NCBI RefSeq assembly: GCF_000145035.1
Contig: NC_014387.1
Location: 814,276 to 878,275 of the forward strand
Direction: 5' to 3'
From: Butyrivibrio proteoclasticus B316
GTDB taxonomy: Bacteria; Bacillota; Clostridia; Lachnospirales; Lachnospiraceae
Length of the DNA: 64,000 bases
The notes beneath the pieces are model-generated. The model was not told the DNA's origin, did no database searches, and saw only the letters and a list, made by a program, of their open reading frames with translations. Shown here in pieces: positions 8,498 to 17,116 of the stretch; position 1 is the first letter of the stretch, and every line of letters begins with the position of its first letter. Made by a program: the position numbers and the translations under genes.

Positions 8498-8698
8498 ATG
8501 AACAGATTTATGCAGGGAATGCTGTTTGCGCTTCTTTTGGTATATGTGGTTTCGCCAGTGGATTTCGTTCCCGGACCTGTTGACGACATCCTGGCAATCG
8601 TATTATACGCAGCGGCGAACAGAAACAAGTTTTTACCAAGAAAGTCCACTGACAATGACAGGATCGAAGTGATTGATGTGGACGGAAGAGAAATCTAG
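8498..8698 (+). CDS. Small DUF1232/YkvA-like membrane protein
   Basis: Protein of 66 residues. Residues ~2-35 contain one hydrophobic stretch with YVVSPVDFVPGPVDDILAIV, matching the DUF1232 signature (YxxSPxDxxPdxxxxLDD). The C-terminus is charged and soluble. The function of the family is unknown. The start at 8498 is chosen because AAGGAGG (8485-8491) gives it 6-base spacing, whereas the in-frame ATG at 8492 touches it. It precedes a PspC gene by 54 bases, so the two may form an envelope-stress unit. Confidence 0.6.
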   Translation: MNRFMQGMLFALLLVYVVSPVDFVPGPVDDILAIVLYAAANRNKFLPRKSTDNDRIEVIDVDGREI

Positions 8699-8752
8699 GT
8701 TTAGTATTAACTTATTAATGAATGTGTGGAATGTATTTTGGAGGAAATGGTT

Positions 8753-8968
8753 ATGAGTAAGAAATTATACAGAAGCAACGACAGAAAAGTATTCGGTGTT
8801 TGTGGCGGAATCGCAGAGTATTTTGATATCGATCCTACAATCGTAAGACTTATTTGGATCATCCTTACATGTTCAGGCGGCAGCGGAGCAGTCTTATATC
8901 TGGTAGCTGCGATTCTCATGGACAACAGACCTGATTATGTGAGCAGATATGATGAAGATAATAAGTAA
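8753..8968 (+). CDS. PspC domain protein
   Basis: Protein of 71 residues. It begins with the PspC signature KLYRSNDRKVFGVCGGIAEY followed by FDIDPTIVRLIWIIL, then a membrane-embedded hydrophobic segment and an acidic tail. PspC proteins are small membrane proteins linked to phage-shock/envelope stress responses; single-domain versions are common in Firmicutes. GGAGG (8740-8744) fixes the start at 8753 with 8-base spacing. It is followed 27 bases later by a strong terminator, so this is a two-gene operon with the DUF1232-like gene. Confidence 0.88.
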   Translation: MSKKLYRSNDRKVFGVCGGIAEYFDIDPTIVRLIWIILTCSGGSGAVLYLVAAILMDNRPDYVSRYDEDNK

Positions 8969-8995
8969 ATTGATTAAGTATATATGTTTAGTTAG

Positions 8996-9028
8996 TCCCC
9001 GGAAATCATCAGGTTTCCGGGGATTTTT
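8996..9028 (+). terminator. Strong terminator after pspC-like gene
   Basis: TCCCCGGAAA (8996-9005) pairs perfectly with TTTCCGGGGA (9014-9023), then TTTTT. A textbook rho-independent terminator. Confidence 0.92.
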
Positions 9029-9110
9029 ACGAGGAAATTGCACCTGGGCGGCGCGATATTTTTGGGAGAGCTATCTAAAGCTGATATTCTTGTTAGAAAA
9101 GGTTAGAGAA

Positions 9111-9330
9111 CCTGAAATAATACCAGCAGAGAAGAAAGGCGGCATTTGTGATTATAAAGTGTAATACTACTATGACAAAAAGAGTAATCATGGTATTAAA
9201 AATAGGTTAAAATCCAGATTCCCAGCGAAATAAAGTAATAACAAATGTCTAGTTTCATTTGTCATGGTATTATTTCAAAACTCATGATAATACCAACAGA
9301 GAAGAAAAGAGTCATTTATGATTACAGGAT
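9111..9330. repeat. Duplicated element with inverted ATAATACCA/TGGTATTA sites upstream of uxuA
   Basis: The 516-base gap 8969-9484 holds no gene. After the terminator it contains a ~45-bp imperfect direct repeat (9115-9160 and 9285-9330) sharing ATAATACCA and CAGAGAAGAAA, 170 bases apart. Between the copies lie two CATGGTATTA sites (9189-9198, 9263-9272) in the opposite orientation. One pair, TGGTATTAT (9265-9273) and ATAATACCA (9287-9295), is a perfect 9-bp inverted repeat. TGGTAT half-sites resemble those bound by GntR-type hexuronate regulators, so operators for uxuA are plausible. A degraded mobile repeat is the alternative. Confidence 0.55.
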
Positions 9331-9484
9331 TTGTGTATAGCATTTTATAAATTGTCTACAACAAGTTTTGCAATGTATGCAACAAATAATTCAATTCCAA
9401 ACTTTTCTCCAAAATATTAAAGTATGTATTGTCATGATGAAAATAAGTAGATGATTTTTTTATATTATAAGGAGAAAAACAATT

Positions 9485-10561
9485 ATGGAAATGACACTTC
9501 GCTGGTATGGCAAAGAGTTTGACACAGTTAAGCTGTGGCAGATCAGACAGATTCCGGGAGTAAAGGGAGTTATCACAACTCTTTATAACAAGCAGGCAGG
9601 AGAGCTCTGGACACAGGATGAGATCAAAGCTCTCAAGGCAGATGTTGCGGCAGAGGATATGCACATTGCAGGCATTGAGTCAGTAAACGTATCTGATGCG
9701 ATCAAGGCTGCAACCAAGGATAGAGATGAGCACATTCAGAACTACATCGATACACTTGAGAACCTCGGTAAAGAGGACATCCACATGGTATGCTACAACT
9801 TCATGCCTGTATTCGACTGGACCAGAACAGAGCTTGCAAGAAAAAGAGCTGACGGCTCAACAGTTCTTGCTTACACACAGGAAGCAGTTGATGCCATTAA
9901 CCCTGAGAAGATGTTCGAATCATTATCAGGTGACATGAACGGAACTGTAATGCCAGGTTGGGAGCCGGAGAGAATGGCTCATGTCAAAGAGCTTTTTGAG
10001 ATATATAAGGGAATTGATGAAGATAAGCTCTTCGAGAACATTGTATATTTCCTCAAGGCAATCATGCCTGTATGTAACAAATACGATATCAAGATGGCAA
10101 TTCATCCTGATGATCCTGCATGGTCAGTATTTGGCCTTCCAAGGATCATCAACAATGAGAAGAATATCTTAAAGCTCATGAAGGCAGTTGACGATGTACA
10201 CAACGGAGTTACATTCTGCTCAGGTTCATACGGAACAAGCCTTGAGAACGATCTTCCTCATATGATCAGAGCTCTTGAGGGCAGAATCCACTTTGCTCAT
10301 GTACGTAACCTCAAGTTCATTTCACCTACTAACTTTGAGGAGTCAGCACATCTTTCATCAGATGGAACCTTTGATATGTATGAGATTGTTAAGGCTCTTT
10401 ATGAGACAGGCTTTGACGGACCAATCCGTCCTGATCACGGAAGAATGATCTGGGGCGAAGTAGCAATGCCAGGTTACGGCCTTTACGACAGAGCACTCGG
10501 TGCTACATATATCAACGGACTTTGGGAAGCGATTGAGAAGTCTCATCAGCGCGGAGTCTGA
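9485..10561 (+). CDS. uxuA: Mannonate dehydratase
   Basis: Cytoplasmic enzyme of 358 residues converting D-mannonate to 2-keto-3-deoxygluconate in hexuronate catabolism. The sequence starts with the family signature MTLRWYGKEFDTVKLWQIRQ and contains IHPDDPAW, VTFCSGSYG and IHFAHVRN, the metal-binding His and Cys regions, plus a late RPDHGR motif. Length is normal for UxuA. AAGGAG (9469-9474) precedes the ATG. The reductase gene that makes mannonate follows after 94 bases, so the pair is a hexuronate module. No kdgK or kdgA gene is in the window. Confidence 0.95.
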   Translation: MEMTLRWYGKEFDTVKLWQIRQIPGVKGVITTLYNKQAGELWTQDEIKALKADVAAEDMHIAGIESVNVSDAIKAATKDRDEHIQNYIDTLENLGKEDIHMVCYNFMPVFDWTRTELARKRADGSTVLAYTQEAVDAINPEKMFESLSGDMNGTVMPGWEPERMAHVKELFEIYKGIDEDKLFENIVYFLKAIMPVCNKYDIKMAIHPDDPAWSVFGLPRIINNEKNILKLMKAVDDVHNGVTFCSGSYGTSLENDLPHMIRALEGRIHFAHVRNLKFISPTNFEESAHLSSDGTFDMYEIVKALYETGFDGPIRPDHGRMIWGEVAMPGYGLYDRALGATYINGLWEAIEKSHQRGV

Positions 10562-10655
10562 TAGCAGCCTGATCCTAATATGATCATGCCTGGGCAGTGC
10601 TTCGTCATAATTGCTCAGCGATGAATGAACAGATTTTTAATAGAAGGTGATCAAT

Positions 10656-12275
10656 ATGAAATTAAACTATGATAGTGTAAAAAACGACAATTCCTGGAAG
10701 GAGAAGGGCTTTTTTATCCCTTCTTTTGACAGAGATAAGATGGTAAAAGAAACTGTAGAAAATCCAGAGTGGGTACACTTTGGAGCAGGCAACATCTTTA
10801 GAGCCTTTCAGGCTAACCTCTCTCAGAGAATGCTCGAAGAGGGATATGCTACGAAGGGACTTACAGTAGTTGAAGGTTATGACTATGAGATCATTGAGAA
10901 GATGTACAGACCTCATGACAACCTTTCAATCCTTGTAACACTCAAGGCAGACGGAAATGTTGAGAAGACAATAGTTGAGAGTATTGCTGAGTCCTGCATC
11001 CTTGATTCAAACAACGACAAGGAGTTTTCAAGACTTAAAGAGATATTCTCAGCGGATTCTCTTAAACTTGCTACATTCACAATTACAGAAAAAGGTTACA
11101 GCCTTGTAAATGCTGCAGGTGAAACAATTCCTGCAGTGGCAGCAGATTTTGCAAACGGACCTGAGAAGCCACAGAGCTATATTGGTAAAGTTGCAGCTCT
11201 TCTCTATGCAAGATACGTTGCAGGCGAGAAGAAGATTGCCATGGTCAGCACAGATAACTGCTCACACAACGGTGACAAGCTCTATGCTGCAATGCACGCT
11301 TTTGCCACTGAGTGGACCAAAGCAGGTAAGGCAGAAGCAGGTTTCCTTGCTTATGTTGAGGATGAAAACAAGGTATCTTTCCCATGGTCAATGATCGATA
11401 AGATCACACCAAGACCTGATGATTCAGTCAATGAGATTCTCAAAAACGACGGCGTAGAAGAGCTTGACCCGGTTGTAACCACTATGAAGACATGGGTTGC
11501 TCCTTTCGTTAACGCAGAGGAGAGTGAGTATCTTGTTATTGAAGATAAGTTCCCTAACGGAAGACCTGCTCTTGAGAAGGTTGGAGTTATCTTCACAGAA
11601 AAAGAGACAGTTGATAAAGTAGAGAGAATGAAGGTTTGCACCTGCCTCAATCCTCTTCATACTGCTCTTGCAGTATATGGCTGCATTCTCGGATATCAGA
11701 AGATTTCAGATGAGATGAAGGATGAAAGCCTTGTTAAACTGGTAAAAGAGATTGGTTATACAGAGGGACTTCCTGTAGTAACTGATCCCGGTGTTATCAA
11801 GCCTCAGGAATTCATCGACACAGTAGTTAATGTAAGAATACCTAACGTATTCATGCCTGATACACCACAGAGAATTGCCTGCGATACATCACAGAAATTG
11901 CCAATCAGATTTGGTGAGACAATCAAGGCTTACGCAGCATCAGATAAGCTTGATGTTCAGAATCTCAAGTTCATTCCTATGGTACATGCCGGATGGCTCA
12001 GATACCTCATGGGAGTAGATGATAAGGGAGAGACATTCGAGCCAAGTCCTGATCCACTTCTTACAAAGGCTCAGAGCTTTGTACAGGATATTAAGCTTGG
12101 CGAGACAGACAGAGATAAGGTTAAAGAAGCTGTTCTTCCTCTTCTCAAAGACGATGCTATCTTTGGAGTTGACCTTGAAAAGGTTGGATTGTCAGACAGG
12201 GTAATAGATTATTACATGGAATTACTGGCAGGACCCGGGGCAATCAGAAAAACTCTTGATAAATATTGTGCATAA
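10656..12275 (+). CDS. uxuB: Fructuronate/tagaturonate reductase, mannitol dehydrogenase family
   Basis: NAD-dependent polyol/uronate dehydrogenase of 539 residues. The N-terminal Rossmann region has WVHFGAGNIFRAF; the middle has VSTDNCSHNGDKL and the C-terminal helical domain LNPLHTALAVYGC, both conserved in long-chain mannitol dehydrogenases. It follows mannonate dehydratase, so reduction of D-fructuronate to D-mannonate is the likely role; tagaturonate or mannitol are alternatives within this family. The ATG at 10656 with GAAGGTGA (10643-10650) is preferred over an in-frame GTG at 10647, which lies within that ribosome site. Confidence 0.85.
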   Translation: MKLNYDSVKNDNSWKEKGFFIPSFDRDKMVKETVENPEWVHFGAGNIFRAFQANLSQRMLEEGYATKGLTVVEGYDYEIIEKMYRPHDNLSILVTLKADGNVEKTIVESIAESCILDSNNDKEFSRLKEIFSADSLKLATFTITEKGYSLVNAAGETIPAVAADFANGPEKPQSYIGKVAALLYARYVAGEKKIAMVSTDNCSHNGDKLYAAMHAFATEWTKAGKAEAGFLAYVEDENKVSFPWSMIDKITPRPDDSVNEILKNDGVEELDPVVTTMKTWVAPFVNAEESEYLVIEDKFPNGRPALEKVGVIFTEKETVDKVERMKVCTCLNPLHTALAVYGCILGYQKISDEMKDESLVKLVKEIGYTEGLPVVTDPGVIKPQEFIDTVVNVRIPNVFMPDTPQRIACDTSQKLPIRFGETIKAYAASDKLDVQNLKFIPMVHAGWLRYLMGVDDKGETFEPSPDPLLTKAQSFVQDIKLGETDRDKVKEAVLPLLKDDAIFGVDLEKVGLSDRVIDYYMELLAGPGAIRKTLDKYCA

Positions 12276-12286
12276 ATAAGGAATCC

Positions 12287-12315
12287 GCTCTGCATCTTTT
12301 GATGCAGGGCTTTTT
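12287..12315 (+). terminator. Terminator of the uxu operon
   Basis: GCTCTGCATC (12287-12296) pairs with GATGCAGGGC (12301-12310) around TTTT and is followed by TTTTT. Confidence 0.88.
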
Positions 12316-12377
12316 CCGTCTTTAAATGATATAGGTGTCAAAAGTCAAAAATGTGTGCTTTATAGAGCATTTTGGTT

Positions 12378-12406
12378 TTGTAATGAGGCAATTTATATAT
12401 CATAAT
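12378..12406 (+). promoter_or_regulatory. Possible promoter of the GH127 gene
   Basis: TTGTAA (12378-12383), a 17-base spacer and CATAAT (12401-12406) lie 40 bases before the GH127 start. The match is moderate. An AGGTGTCAAAA element (12333-12343), one of four similar ones in the window, lies just upstream. Confidence 0.4.
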
Positions 12407-12446
12407 AAAAAATGAAAAAAGTATTTGATTGGGGAGAAAGATACAG

Positions 12447-14789
12447 ATGTTAAAGGAATTTGATCTTACACAGGTTTGTGTAAATGATGAGTATTGTGCA
12501 AACGCACTTAATAAGGATGTGGCTTATCTTAAGAGCCTTGATCCGGAGAGGCTTCTTGCTGGCTTTTATGAGAATGCGGGTCTAACACCCAAGAAAATTC
12601 GCTATTCCGGCTGGGAGAACATGCTGATCGGAGGTCATACACTGGGCCATTACCTTACAGCTGCAGCGCAGGGCTATGCTAATCCGGGGACAAGAAAAGA
12701 GGACAAGAAGGCTCTTTTTGATATTATTAAGACCTTGGTTGATGGCCTTTTAGAGTGTCAGGAGCATTCCCAGGGTAAAAAGGGATTTGTTTTTGGCGCA
12801 ATAATAATGGATAGCAATAATGTAGAGCTTCAGTTTGACCATGTGGAGCATGGCAGAACAAACATTATCACAGAGTCATGGGTTCCGTGGTATACCATGC
12901 ATAAGATCCTGGACGGACTTGTAAGCACCTTTGTATTTACAGGCTATGAGCCTGCTCTTAAGGTTGCAGAAGGCATTGGAGACTGGACCTATAACAGAGC
13001 ATCTGGCTGGTCAGAGGAGACACACAAAACTGTTCTTAGTATAGAATACGGTGGAATGAACGATGCTCTTTATAAGCTCTACAGACTTACAGGCAAAAAG
13101 GAGCATCTTGAAGCAGCACATGCTTTTGATGAAGAAGAACTCTTTAAGAAAGTGGCAACAGGTGATGCCAATGTGCTTAATAACCGTCATGCCAATACTA
13201 CAATTCCCAAGTTTCTGGGAGCACTTCAAAGATATATGACGCTTGGAGATGTCGCCGGCGAGTATCTTACCTATGTGCAGAAATTCTGGGATATGGTTGT
13301 TGAGCGCCATACCTATGCAACAGGCGGAAACAGTGAGTGGGAGCATTTTGGAGAAGACTTTGTCCTTGATGCAGAACGTACTAACTGTAACAATGAGACC
13401 TGCAATACCTACAACATGCTCAAAATGAGCAGAGATTTGTTCAGAATTACAGGTGATAAAAAGTATGCAGATTACTATGAGAACACCTTTATAAATGCAA
13501 TACTGTCATCACAGAATCCCGAAAGTGGTATGACAATGTACTTCCAGCCTATGGCTACAGGTTATTACAAGGTTTACGGAACTCCTTTTGATAAGTTCTG
13601 GTGCTGTACCGGAACAGGCATGGAGAACTTTACCAAGCTAAACGACAGCATTTATTTCCTTGATGATGAATCAGTGATTGTGAACATGTACATTTCATCA
13701 GTAGTCTGTGATTCAAAGAAAAAGCTCACATTAACTCAGAAGAGCCTAATTCCAAAGGGAAATACTGCGCTCTTTACAATAAATCTTGAGGAGCCCGTTA
13801 AGACAAAACTTAGATTCAGAGTCCCTGACTGGGCTGTAAATGCAACCTGCAAAGCACTTTCTTCTGGCAAGACTTATCAGGCAGAAGCCGATGGTTATTT
13901 CACAGTGGAAGAGACCTTTAATGACGGAGATCAGATTGAGATTTCTTTTGAGATGCACACTGTTGTTAAAAGACTTCCGGACTGCGAAAATGTTTTTGCA
14001 TTCAAATATGGACCTGTTCTTCTCTCAGCTGACCTTGGATGCGAGAATATGATAGATGGCACAACCGGTGTTGACGTTACTATACCTACTAACAAGATTG
14101 CAGGAAAAGAGTACCTTACAGTTCAGGATGGTAGTGTTTCTGATTATATTGCAGATATTGATAAGCACCTGATCAGAAAAGGCGATGAGCTTTGTTTCAC
14201 TCTTACAGGAACAGACAGAGAACTCACCTTTGGCCCTCACTATCTCAAGACCAGACAGCGCTATGGTATTTACTGGTATCTTTTTGACAAGGATCAGGGT
14301 GTAACTGATGAAGTAGAGAAGCGTGATCAGGAAAATGCCAGAAGAGAGAGGATACTTGATACAGTTCAGCCGGGATATGGCCAGTATGAAAATGATGAAC
14401 TTCATGCCATGGAGGATAAGGGTTCAGTTGGCAGCACCAATAATGGAACCAGCAGAGCAGCTACTTCCGGAGGAAGATTTACCTATCATATGAAGGCTGT
14501 AGAAGGTCAGGATCTTGAACTTGAGGTACACTACCTCAGAGAAGATAACGGCAAGCCAATCCAGATCCACATCGGAGAGGATGAAATATTAAACGGAAGA
14601 CTTCACTATACAGGAAGAGATGAAGAGTATTCTGTAGTGTATAATATACCTAAGGATGTTGTAACACGTAATATAGAAAGCAGAGAGGTCAGGGGAGAAA
14701 AAGTAACTACAATTCCTGTAACATTTAGTGGATCCTATGTGATAGAATCTGCGAGAGTGTTTGGATTTGTTTATATTCTTACGAAATAA
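12447..14789 (+). CDS. GH127 beta-L-arabinofuranosidase
   Basis: Enzyme of 780 residues of the DUF1680/GH127 family, with no signal peptide. The N-terminal alpha/alpha barrel includes WENMLIGGHTLGHYL. The catalytic zinc site described for the Bifidobacterium enzyme HypBA1 is recognisable: Glu317 and Cys319 in NNETCNTYN, and Cys386-Cys387 in FWCCTGTGMEN, one of which is the nucleophile. Beta-sandwich domains follow. These enzymes release beta-linked L-arabinofuranose from arabino-oligosaccharides or glycoprotein glycans. GGGGAG (12431-12436) sets the ATG at 12447. No terminator separates it from the response regulator gene, only a stem-loop, so some read-through is possible. Confidence 0.88.
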   Translation: MLKEFDLTQVCVNDEYCANALNKDVAYLKSLDPERLLAGFYENAGLTPKKIRYSGWENMLIGGHTLGHYLTAAAQGYANPGTRKEDKKALFDIIKTLVDGLLECQEHSQGKKGFVFGAIIMDSNNVELQFDHVEHGRTNIITESWVPWYTMHKILDGLVSTFVFTGYEPALKVAEGIGDWTYNRASGWSEETHKTVLSIEYGGMNDALYKLYRLTGKKEHLEAAHAFDEEELFKKVATGDANVLNNRHANTTIPKFLGALQRYMTLGDVAGEYLTYVQKFWDMVVERHTYATGGNSEWEHFGEDFVLDAERTNCNNETCNTYNMLKMSRDLFRITGDKKYADYYENTFINAILSSQNPESGMTMYFQPMATGYYKVYGTPFDKFWCCTGTGMENFTKLNDSIYFLDDESVIVNMYISSVVCDSKKKLTLTQKSLIPKGNTALFTINLEEPVKTKLRFRVPDWAVNATCKALSSGKTYQAEADGYFTVEETFNDGDQIEISFEMHTVVKRLPDCENVFAFKYGPVLLSADLGCENMIDGTTGVDVTIPTNKIAGKEYLTVQDGSVSDYIADIDKHLIRKGDELCFTLTGTDRELTFGPHYLKTRQRYGIYWYLFDKDQGVTDEVEKRDQENARRERILDTVQPGYGQYENDELHAMEDKGSVGSTNNGTSRAATSGGRFTYHMKAVEGQDLELEVHYLREDNGKPIQIHIGEDEILNGRLHYTGRDEEYSVVYNIPKDVVTRNIESREVRGEKVTTIPVTFSGSYVIESARVFGFVYILTK

Positions 14790-14825
14790 ACAAGCACTTA
14801 TGGAAGGCATAGATTATTTGTGGCA

Positions 14826-14860
14826 TTCTTGCGGGCTGTTTACGCTTTTGCCCGCAAGAA
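14826..14860 (+). other. Stem-loop between GH127 and the response regulator gene
   Basis: TTCTTGCGGGC (14826-14836) pairs perfectly with GCCCGCAAGAA (14850-14860) around a T-rich 13-base loop. No T-run follows, so it may attenuate or process rather than end transcription. Confidence 0.6.
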
Positions 14861-14884
14861 GTCATACGAGCATATGGAGCGTTT

Positions 14885-15595
14885 ATGAAGCAGTACAGAG
14901 TGGCAATTGTTGAGGATGACAAGGATTATTCCGAGTTTCTTTCACAGTGTCTTGGTAAATATGGCCTGGAAAAAGAGATTTCTTTTTCCATAAAGACATA
15001 TGGTAAAGCAGAGAGCTTTCTTGATGATTACAAGAAGGCCTGTGACGTTGTGTTCATGGATGTAGAGCTTGGAGACGGCTTTCTGAATGGTATGGAAGCT
15101 GCCAGAAAGCTCCGCGCTGTGGACCCTACTGTTTTACTTATCTTTGTTACCAACATGCCACAATATGCTCCTGAAGGCTATAGCGTAGATGCCCTTGATT
15201 ACTGCCTTAAGCCCATTAATTACAATGATCTTAGCGTTAAACTTGATAAAGCTGTCAGAGTATTGTCTCAGAGGGGTGGTATTCCTGTCAGGATCAAGGA
15301 TAGGAACGGAACAAGGATTGTTTCATCGAGTGACATTATGTACATAGAAGTTATGGGACATGACCTGATGTTCCACACTATAAGTGAAGTCATAACTTCT
15401 TATGGAGGACTTGGAGAAAGAGAAAACGAGCTATCTGGCAATAATTTTGCCAGGTGCAGCGCCTCTGCACTTGTAAATCTCTCATATATAAAGGGCCTTT
15501 ATGGCGATGAAATAGATGTTGGAGGCGATAGGATCAAGATAGGAAGATCCAAAAAGAAAGCATTTATGGAACAGCTTAATACCTACCTCGGATGA
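14885..15595 (+). CDS. LytTR-family response regulator
   Basis: Response regulator of 236 residues. The receiver domain (~1-125) has the acidic pocket Glu10-Asp11-Asp12, phosphoacceptor Asp59 in VVFMDVELG and conserved Lys109 in YCLKPIN. The C-terminal ~100 residues are a LytTR DNA-binding domain (IVSSSDIMYIEVMGHDLMF, FARCSASALVNLSYI). Proteins of this type (AgrA, VirR, LytR) act downstream of AgrC-like histidine kinases, one of which is encoded 23 bases later. The targets are unknown; its place between GH127 and GH2 suggests regulation of polysaccharide genes. No signalling-peptide gene is visible next to it. Confidence 0.93.
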   Translation: MKQYRVAIVEDDKDYSEFLSQCLGKYGLEKEISFSIKTYGKAESFLDDYKKACDVVFMDVELGDGFLNGMEAARKLRAVDPTVLLIFVTNMPQYAPEGYSVDALDYCLKPINYNDLSVKLDKAVRVLSQRGGIPVRIKDRNGTRIVSSSDIMYIEVMGHDLMFHTISEVITSYGGLGERENELSGNNFARCSASALVNLSYIKGLYGDEIDVGGDRIKIGRSKKKAFMEQLNTYLG

Positions 15596-15618
15596 GCCTG
15601 TGATGCGGAGGTCAGATC

Positions 15619-16911
15619 ATGTTTGATGCAGAAGCAATAAGCCAATATGAATCAATAGGATATATGATAGAAGTTCTGATTGCGGAACTTCTATTTTTGC
15701 ATGCTTATGAAAAGAGAAAGCTCTTTTGGGTAAGAATTCCTATTGCTACAGTGATTTCAGGGATCATAGTTTCAAGGATCAGTTATCCTGTGGCAACAAT
15801 AGCAATATACAGATTTATGTTTTTCTTTTTCATAATAGCACTGACAATAGCAGTTATGCTGATCTGCTATAAAGGAAACGCCTTTTCAATCGCATCTTCC
15901 TCTATTGCAGGGGTTGCTACGCAACATATGGCATACAAACTGATGACAATCTTTAACCTGATCCCGCCTGTGAATGCCCTGATTCAAATAAACATTATCT
16001 ATAGAATACTGACGGAAGTCATGATCATGGCAATTGTATATGTCATTGTATATATGCTTGTTGCAAGGACTCAGGTTCCGGATAAGGGAAGTATCAGGTT
16101 AAATGTCCTGTCGGTCATCGTGATACTCATATGCATTGGAGTAAACAGACTGGTTGCCGATACCTGGGATATCAGTCCCAAGCTTGTTATAGCCAGTAGC
16201 ATATATGCGATCATCTGCTGTAGTTTTGCCCTTTCTATACAGTTTTATCTGCATAAGTGGCAGCAGGAAAAAGCGGAATCAATGGTGATAAAAGGTTTGT
16301 TATCAGCTTCCGAAAAGCAGTATGAACAGTGGAAAGAGCTTGTTGAGTTTAATAATATCCAGATGCATGATCTTAAGCACATGCTAAATCGCATCGAGAA
16401 GCTTGCAGATAAAGAAAAACTCGATATTCCTGATCTGACGCCTATAAGAGAATCTATAGAAGGCTTTGCTCCAATAGTTAAGACGGGAAATGATGTGATA
16501 GATGTGCTCCTTCGCAATATGGGAGCTCTTTGCAGGCAGCAGGGAGTCAGATTTAACTGCGTGAGCTTCACGGACAAGCTTGATAAATTCGACAGTATGT
16601 CACTTTATTTTTTGTTCGGTAATGCTATAGATAATGCAAGGGCAGGAGCTTCAAGTGTTTCTGATGAGGATAAAAGACTTGTTGATGTCAGTCTCAAACA
16701 GTTTGGTGATTCTGTCATCATTCATATCTGGAACTATTTTGAAGGGGATATCACCTTTGAGGATGAACTTCCTGTCAGGAAAGACATGGAAAATGGCCAT
16801 GGATTCGGACTTAAGAGTATTAAAGTAATGGTTGATAAATTTGGAGGTGCCTTCAAAACTCAGGTGGAAGGAGATGTATTCCATCTGAATATTATATTGC
16901 CTCTGGCATAG
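15619..16911 (+). CDS. AgrC-like sensor histidine kinase (GHKL)
   Basis: Membrane kinase of 430 residues. The first ~200 residues form about six hydrophobic helices with little extracellular loop, then a linker and the kinase core. The phosphorylatable His is probably His250 in QMHDLKHMLNRIEKL (HDxKH as in AgrC). The N-box is FLFGNAIDNA and the glycine box NGHGFGLKSI, giving a GHKL-type ATP-binding domain. It partners the LytTR regulator upstream. Related kinases often sense peptides or membrane-linked signals; the ligand is unknown. The gene ends at a terminator, making a two-gene unit. Confidence 0.92.
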   Translation: MFDAEAISQYESIGYMIEVLIAELLFLHAYEKRKLFWVRIPIATVISGIIVSRISYPVATIAIYRFMFFFFIIALTIAVMLICYKGNAFSIASSSIAGVATQHMAYKLMTIFNLIPPVNALIQINIIYRILTEVMIMAIVYVIVYMLVARTQVPDKGSIRLNVLSVIVILICIGVNRLVADTWDISPKLVIASSIYAIICCSFALSIQFYLHKWQQEKAESMVIKGLLSASEKQYEQWKELVEFNNIQMHDLKHMLNRIEKLADKEKLDIPDLTPIRESIEGFAPIVKTGNDVIDVLLRNMGALCRQQGVRFNCVSFTDKLDKFDSMSLYFLFGNAIDNARAGASSVSDEDKRLVDVSLKQFGDSVIIHIWNYFEGDITFEDELPVRKDMENGHGFGLKSIKVMVDKFGGAFKTQVEGDVFHLNIILPLA

Positions 16912-16943
16912 TACTGGACTTTAGTTTATATCAGAATTTTAAG

Positions 16944-16975
16944 AAAAGATGCATGTTTTGTGCATCTTTTTTCTT
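16944..16975 (+). terminator. Terminator of the two-component operon
   Basis: AAAAGATGCA (16944-16953) pairs perfectly with TGCATCTTTT (16961-16970), continuing into TTCTTTT. Confidence 0.88.
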
Positions 16976-17116
16976 TTACCCAAATATTCAATTGCACACA
17001 TGTAAATTATGTTGTGAAAAGTGTCGATTATTCCACCTTGGTTGAATGAGCTGTTGTGAAATTGTTACGATGTAATAACTGATGGGAAACTGCAGAAAAT
17101 GATAAGGAGATATTTC

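Noticed and set aside
8949..9164. Open frame overlapping the end of the PspC gene
   Set aside because: It runs through the terminator hairpin at 8996-9028 and has no ribosome site or recognisable sequence.
13011..13346. Long open frames on the minus strand inside glycoside hydrolase genes (for example within GH127)
   Set aside because: They lie opposite well-supported genes and have no ribosome sites or family motifs.
16981..17116. Promoter for the second GH2 operon
   Set aside because: Several TTG- and TAAT-like hexamers exist, but none shows acceptable spacing, so no site is called.
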